Positions 5,770 through 7,157 of a stretch of DNA of 7,157 nucleotides are shown piece after piece; the stretch's first letter is position 1; every line of letters begins with the position of its first letter. Source of the stretch: JAVBKE01 sp031554215 (GTDB lineage Bacteria > Bacillota > Bacilli > JARBTR01); assembly GCA_031554215.1 (NCBI GenBank), contig JAVBKF010000180.1, positions 1 to 7,157 on the forward strand, read 5' to 3'. The notes under the pieces were generated by a model. That model ran no database searches. It was not told the DNA's origin and was given only the letters and a program-made list of their open reading frames with translations. The translations under genes were made by a program, and so were the position numbers.

Positions 5770-6162
5770 CTATTTTTTTTGAGTTTTTTCTTCTGCTTCA
5801 ATTTCTGAGACAAGTTTAGTTTGATATTTATATTCTTCTTTTTTCATTTTATCTAAGTCTTTAGATGGACTTGCTCCTGCTTCAAAATTTTCAGGAGGGA
5901 ACATTGTTGCAGAGAAATAAAGATTTTTATCATTGTTTACATATCCCTGAATATGTAGACCACCCATAGGAGTAGTTGTAGTTTCTTTTTCGTATGTTAC
6001 TGTTTGAATACCGTTATAGTTGTATTTTAGGTATTTTTCAATTCTTGGTTTTTGAGCTTGGATGTATTCAGTTTCTTCTTTTTTATTTGACATACATTTT
6101 AACCCTCCGATGCTTAATGTTATTATAATAAATATAATTATAATTTTTTTCTTATTTTTCAT
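5770..6162 (-). CDS. DUF1433-family membrane-anchored protein, probable immunity protein to the adjacent lipase toxin
   Basis: A 130-residue protein with a basic start (MKNKKK), a hydrophobic stretch at 7-21 and a hydrophilic outer part. The DUF1433 core runs from about 35 to 110: QKPRIEKYLKYNYNGIQT, then TPMGGLHIQGYVNNDKNL and YFSATMFPPENF; the C-terminus is charged and helical (SEIEAEEKTQKK). Cys23 follows GGLK, which is a poor lipobox (Lys instead of Gly/Ala/Ser before Cys), so it may be a lipoprotein or a simple N-terminal anchor. The start is supported by AAGGTG (6173-6168) five bases ahead of ATG. It diverges from a GHSLGG lipase gene across 54 bp; as I recall, S. aureus T7SS lipase TslA is neutralised by membrane-linked proteins (TilA) of this kind, so immunity is the likely role (inference). 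A degenerate paralogue lies at 2202-2588. Confidence 0.75.
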   Translation of the reverse strand: MKNKKKIIIIFIIITLSIGGLKCMSNKKEETEYIQAQKPRIEKYLKYNYNGIQTVTYEKETTTTPMGGLHIQGYVNNDKNLYFSATMFPPENFEAGASPSKDLDKMKKEEYKYQTKLVSEIEAEEKTQKK

Positions 6163-6180
6163 AAAATCACCTTAAAAATT

Positions 6181-6189
6181 ACTATAACA
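6181..6189 (-). promoter_or_regulatory. Extended -10 promoter of the DUF1433 gene
   Basis: On the minus strand TGT-TATAGT is an extended -10 (TGn plus 5/6 match), giving a start near 6174 and a leader of about 12 bases that begins at the ribosome binding site. On the other strand the overlapping bases read TATAAC (6183-6188), a possible weak -10 for the divergent lipase gene. The two promoters would then compete for the same DNA. Confidence 0.45.
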
Positions 6190-6216
6190 TAAGAAAATTA
6201 AAAGCGGGGGTAGAGT

Positions 6217-7157
6217 ATGGGAAAAACATTAGGAATTACAGATCAACAGTATTTTTGGTTTTCGGAAAAGGTTTATGAAGACGGAGTATTAAATACAGGG
6301 GAACCAATTGAATTACCAGATGGAAGTCAGTGGGTAGTAATAGATTATGCAGATACATCAAATGGAAATCATAGATCAAATGGATATCAAGGAATAGCGG
6401 TAGTTCCCAAGGATGATTATGAAGCGTACAAGGCTGGAGAAATTAAAGAGTATGAAAATGTAGTGATCGCATCGAGAGGAACAGATATCAGAGCATTAGA
6501 TGGAGATGTAGGAGAGGATGTTGATCAAATAGCCACAGGAGGGAAGATAGAAGGAGCGAGTATCAATCCAACTGGACTGTGGAAAGAGGATAAAAAACTA
6601 ATAGAAGCAGACAATCAGTTTATAGATGCACAGAATTTTCATGAGGATGTGATGAAAAAGTATTCACCTGAAAATGTGTATGTAACAGGTCATAGTCTAG
6701 GCGGAGCGTTGTCACAATATTTAGTAGTGAAGAATGAAAATACTTCAGGCGTAACGTATGCAGCACCTAATATATATAGATCGCTTAACAGAGAAGATAA
6801 AAAGCGAGTTAGAAATGGGGAGTTTAATGACCAAATCATAGACTATGCACATGATGGTGAGCCTATCGGATTATATGGACAATTCAAAGGGACGCCAATA
6901 GGTCGAGAAGTGCTCACAAAGACGAATAAAAAACGTTTTTCAGCACATTTCACATCTACATATAGTTCGTTTTTTAATAAAGATGGAACAGTAATGATGC
7001 AGGTAGATGCAGATGAAGTGGAACAAATCGTGAACAACATGCGGGAAATATATATAAATGAATTAGATGGAGCAATGCAAAAGTTAAGAGAAGTGAAGGA
7101 TTATGAGGAGTATCAGATAGCACAAATTAAAAGCAAATGGAAAGGGAAAGCAGGATT
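6217..7157 (+). CDS. Lipase-domain protein with start of a C-terminal helical region (TslA-like T7SS toxin candidate), runs off window
   Basis: The ORF is open from ATG 6217 to the window end (313 codons, no stop). G-rich GGGGG (6206-6210) six bases before ATG is the RBS. Residues 1-250 form a class-3-type alpha/beta-hydrolase: SRGTD near 87-90, nucleophile Ser160 in GHSLGG (158-163), a likely acid Asp213 in YAHDGEP, and His244 in FSAHFTSTY. From about 262 the sequence becomes alpha-helical and charged (VDADEVEQIVNNMREIYINE, then further helix), with W308-x-G310 just before the edge. There is no signal peptide. An N-terminal lipase followed by an LXG-like helical part is the reverse layout of S. 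aureus TslA, a T7SS antibacterial phospholipase. Context supports this: the divergent neighbour is a DUF1433 protein. The helical part is cut off, so T7SS export is inference; an intracellular or other lipase remains possible. Confidence 0.8.
   Translation, partial: MGKTLGITDQQYFWFSEKVYEDGVLNTGEPIELPDGSQWVVIDYADTSNGNHRSNGYQGIAVVPKDDYEAYKAGEIKEYENVVIASRGTDIRALDGDVGEDVDQIATGGKIEGASINPTGLWKEDKKLIEADNQFIDAQNFHEDVMKKYSPENVYVTGHSLGGALSQYLVVKNENTSGVTYAAPNIYRSLNREDKKRVRNGEFNDQIIDYAHDGEPIGLYGQFKGTPIGREVLTKTNKKRFSAHFTSTYSSFFNKDGTVMMQVDADEVEQIVNNMREIYINELDGAMQKLREVKDYEEYQIAQIKSKWKGKAG

Noticed and set aside
6843..7040. Minus-strand ORF of 65 codons
   Set aside because: It lies wholly inside the lipase-domain ORF, which has catalytic motifs and an RBS.

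Overview
The window is low-GC Firmicutes DNA: AT-rich intergenic regions, GGAGG-type ribosome binding sites, extended -10 promoters, IS1182 and IS3 (IS150-like) elements, a pC194/pUB110-type Rep and DUF1433 proteins. A Lactobacillales/Bacillales host such as Carnobacterium, Listeria or Enterococcus would fit, but no ribosomal or tRNA gene is present to fix the genus. The layout looks like chromosome on the left, an accessory scrap-yard in the middle and a likely type VII secretion (T7SS) toxin-immunity locus on the right.

Left (1-1927): a non-coding tandem array of a 120-bp unit (two full copies and a partial third, possibly continuing out of the window), then a complete M20 metallopeptidase gene (PepT-like/YqjE-like) with its own promoter and RBS. 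Directly after its stop codon, and in the same frame, lies the last 60 codons of an IS1182-family transposase with a strong hairpin/T-tract terminator. Middle (2106-5124): a decayed DUF1433 gene on the minus strand followed by a 31-codon membrane-peptide ORF; a degenerate IS3-family element whose two ends I can place by matching inverted repeats (2592 and 3980), with two nonsense codons in orfB; the C-terminal two thirds of a rolling-circle plasmid Rep gene cut by the IS; a DUF536-like plasmid gene interrupted by a TGA; and two adjacent hairpins that could be a plasmid single-strand origin. The IS has no target duplication and joins two unrelated sequences, so it marks a deletion or plasmid-chromosome rearrangement.

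Right (5207-7157): a four-helix membrane protein of unknown function, a bidirectional terminator, an intact DUF1433 gene on the minus strand, and, diverging from it across 54 bp, a long ORF running off the window end. That ORF has an N-terminal alpha/beta-hydrolase lipase domain (GHSLGG) followed by the beginning of an alpha-helical region with a W-x-G. This is the 'reverse' layout known from the S. aureus T7SS lipase toxin TslA. DUF1433-like membrane proteins are its expected immunity partners, so I read this as a toxin-immunity pair. The broken DUF1433 copy at 2202-2588 would then be the relic of a second immunity gene of the same family.
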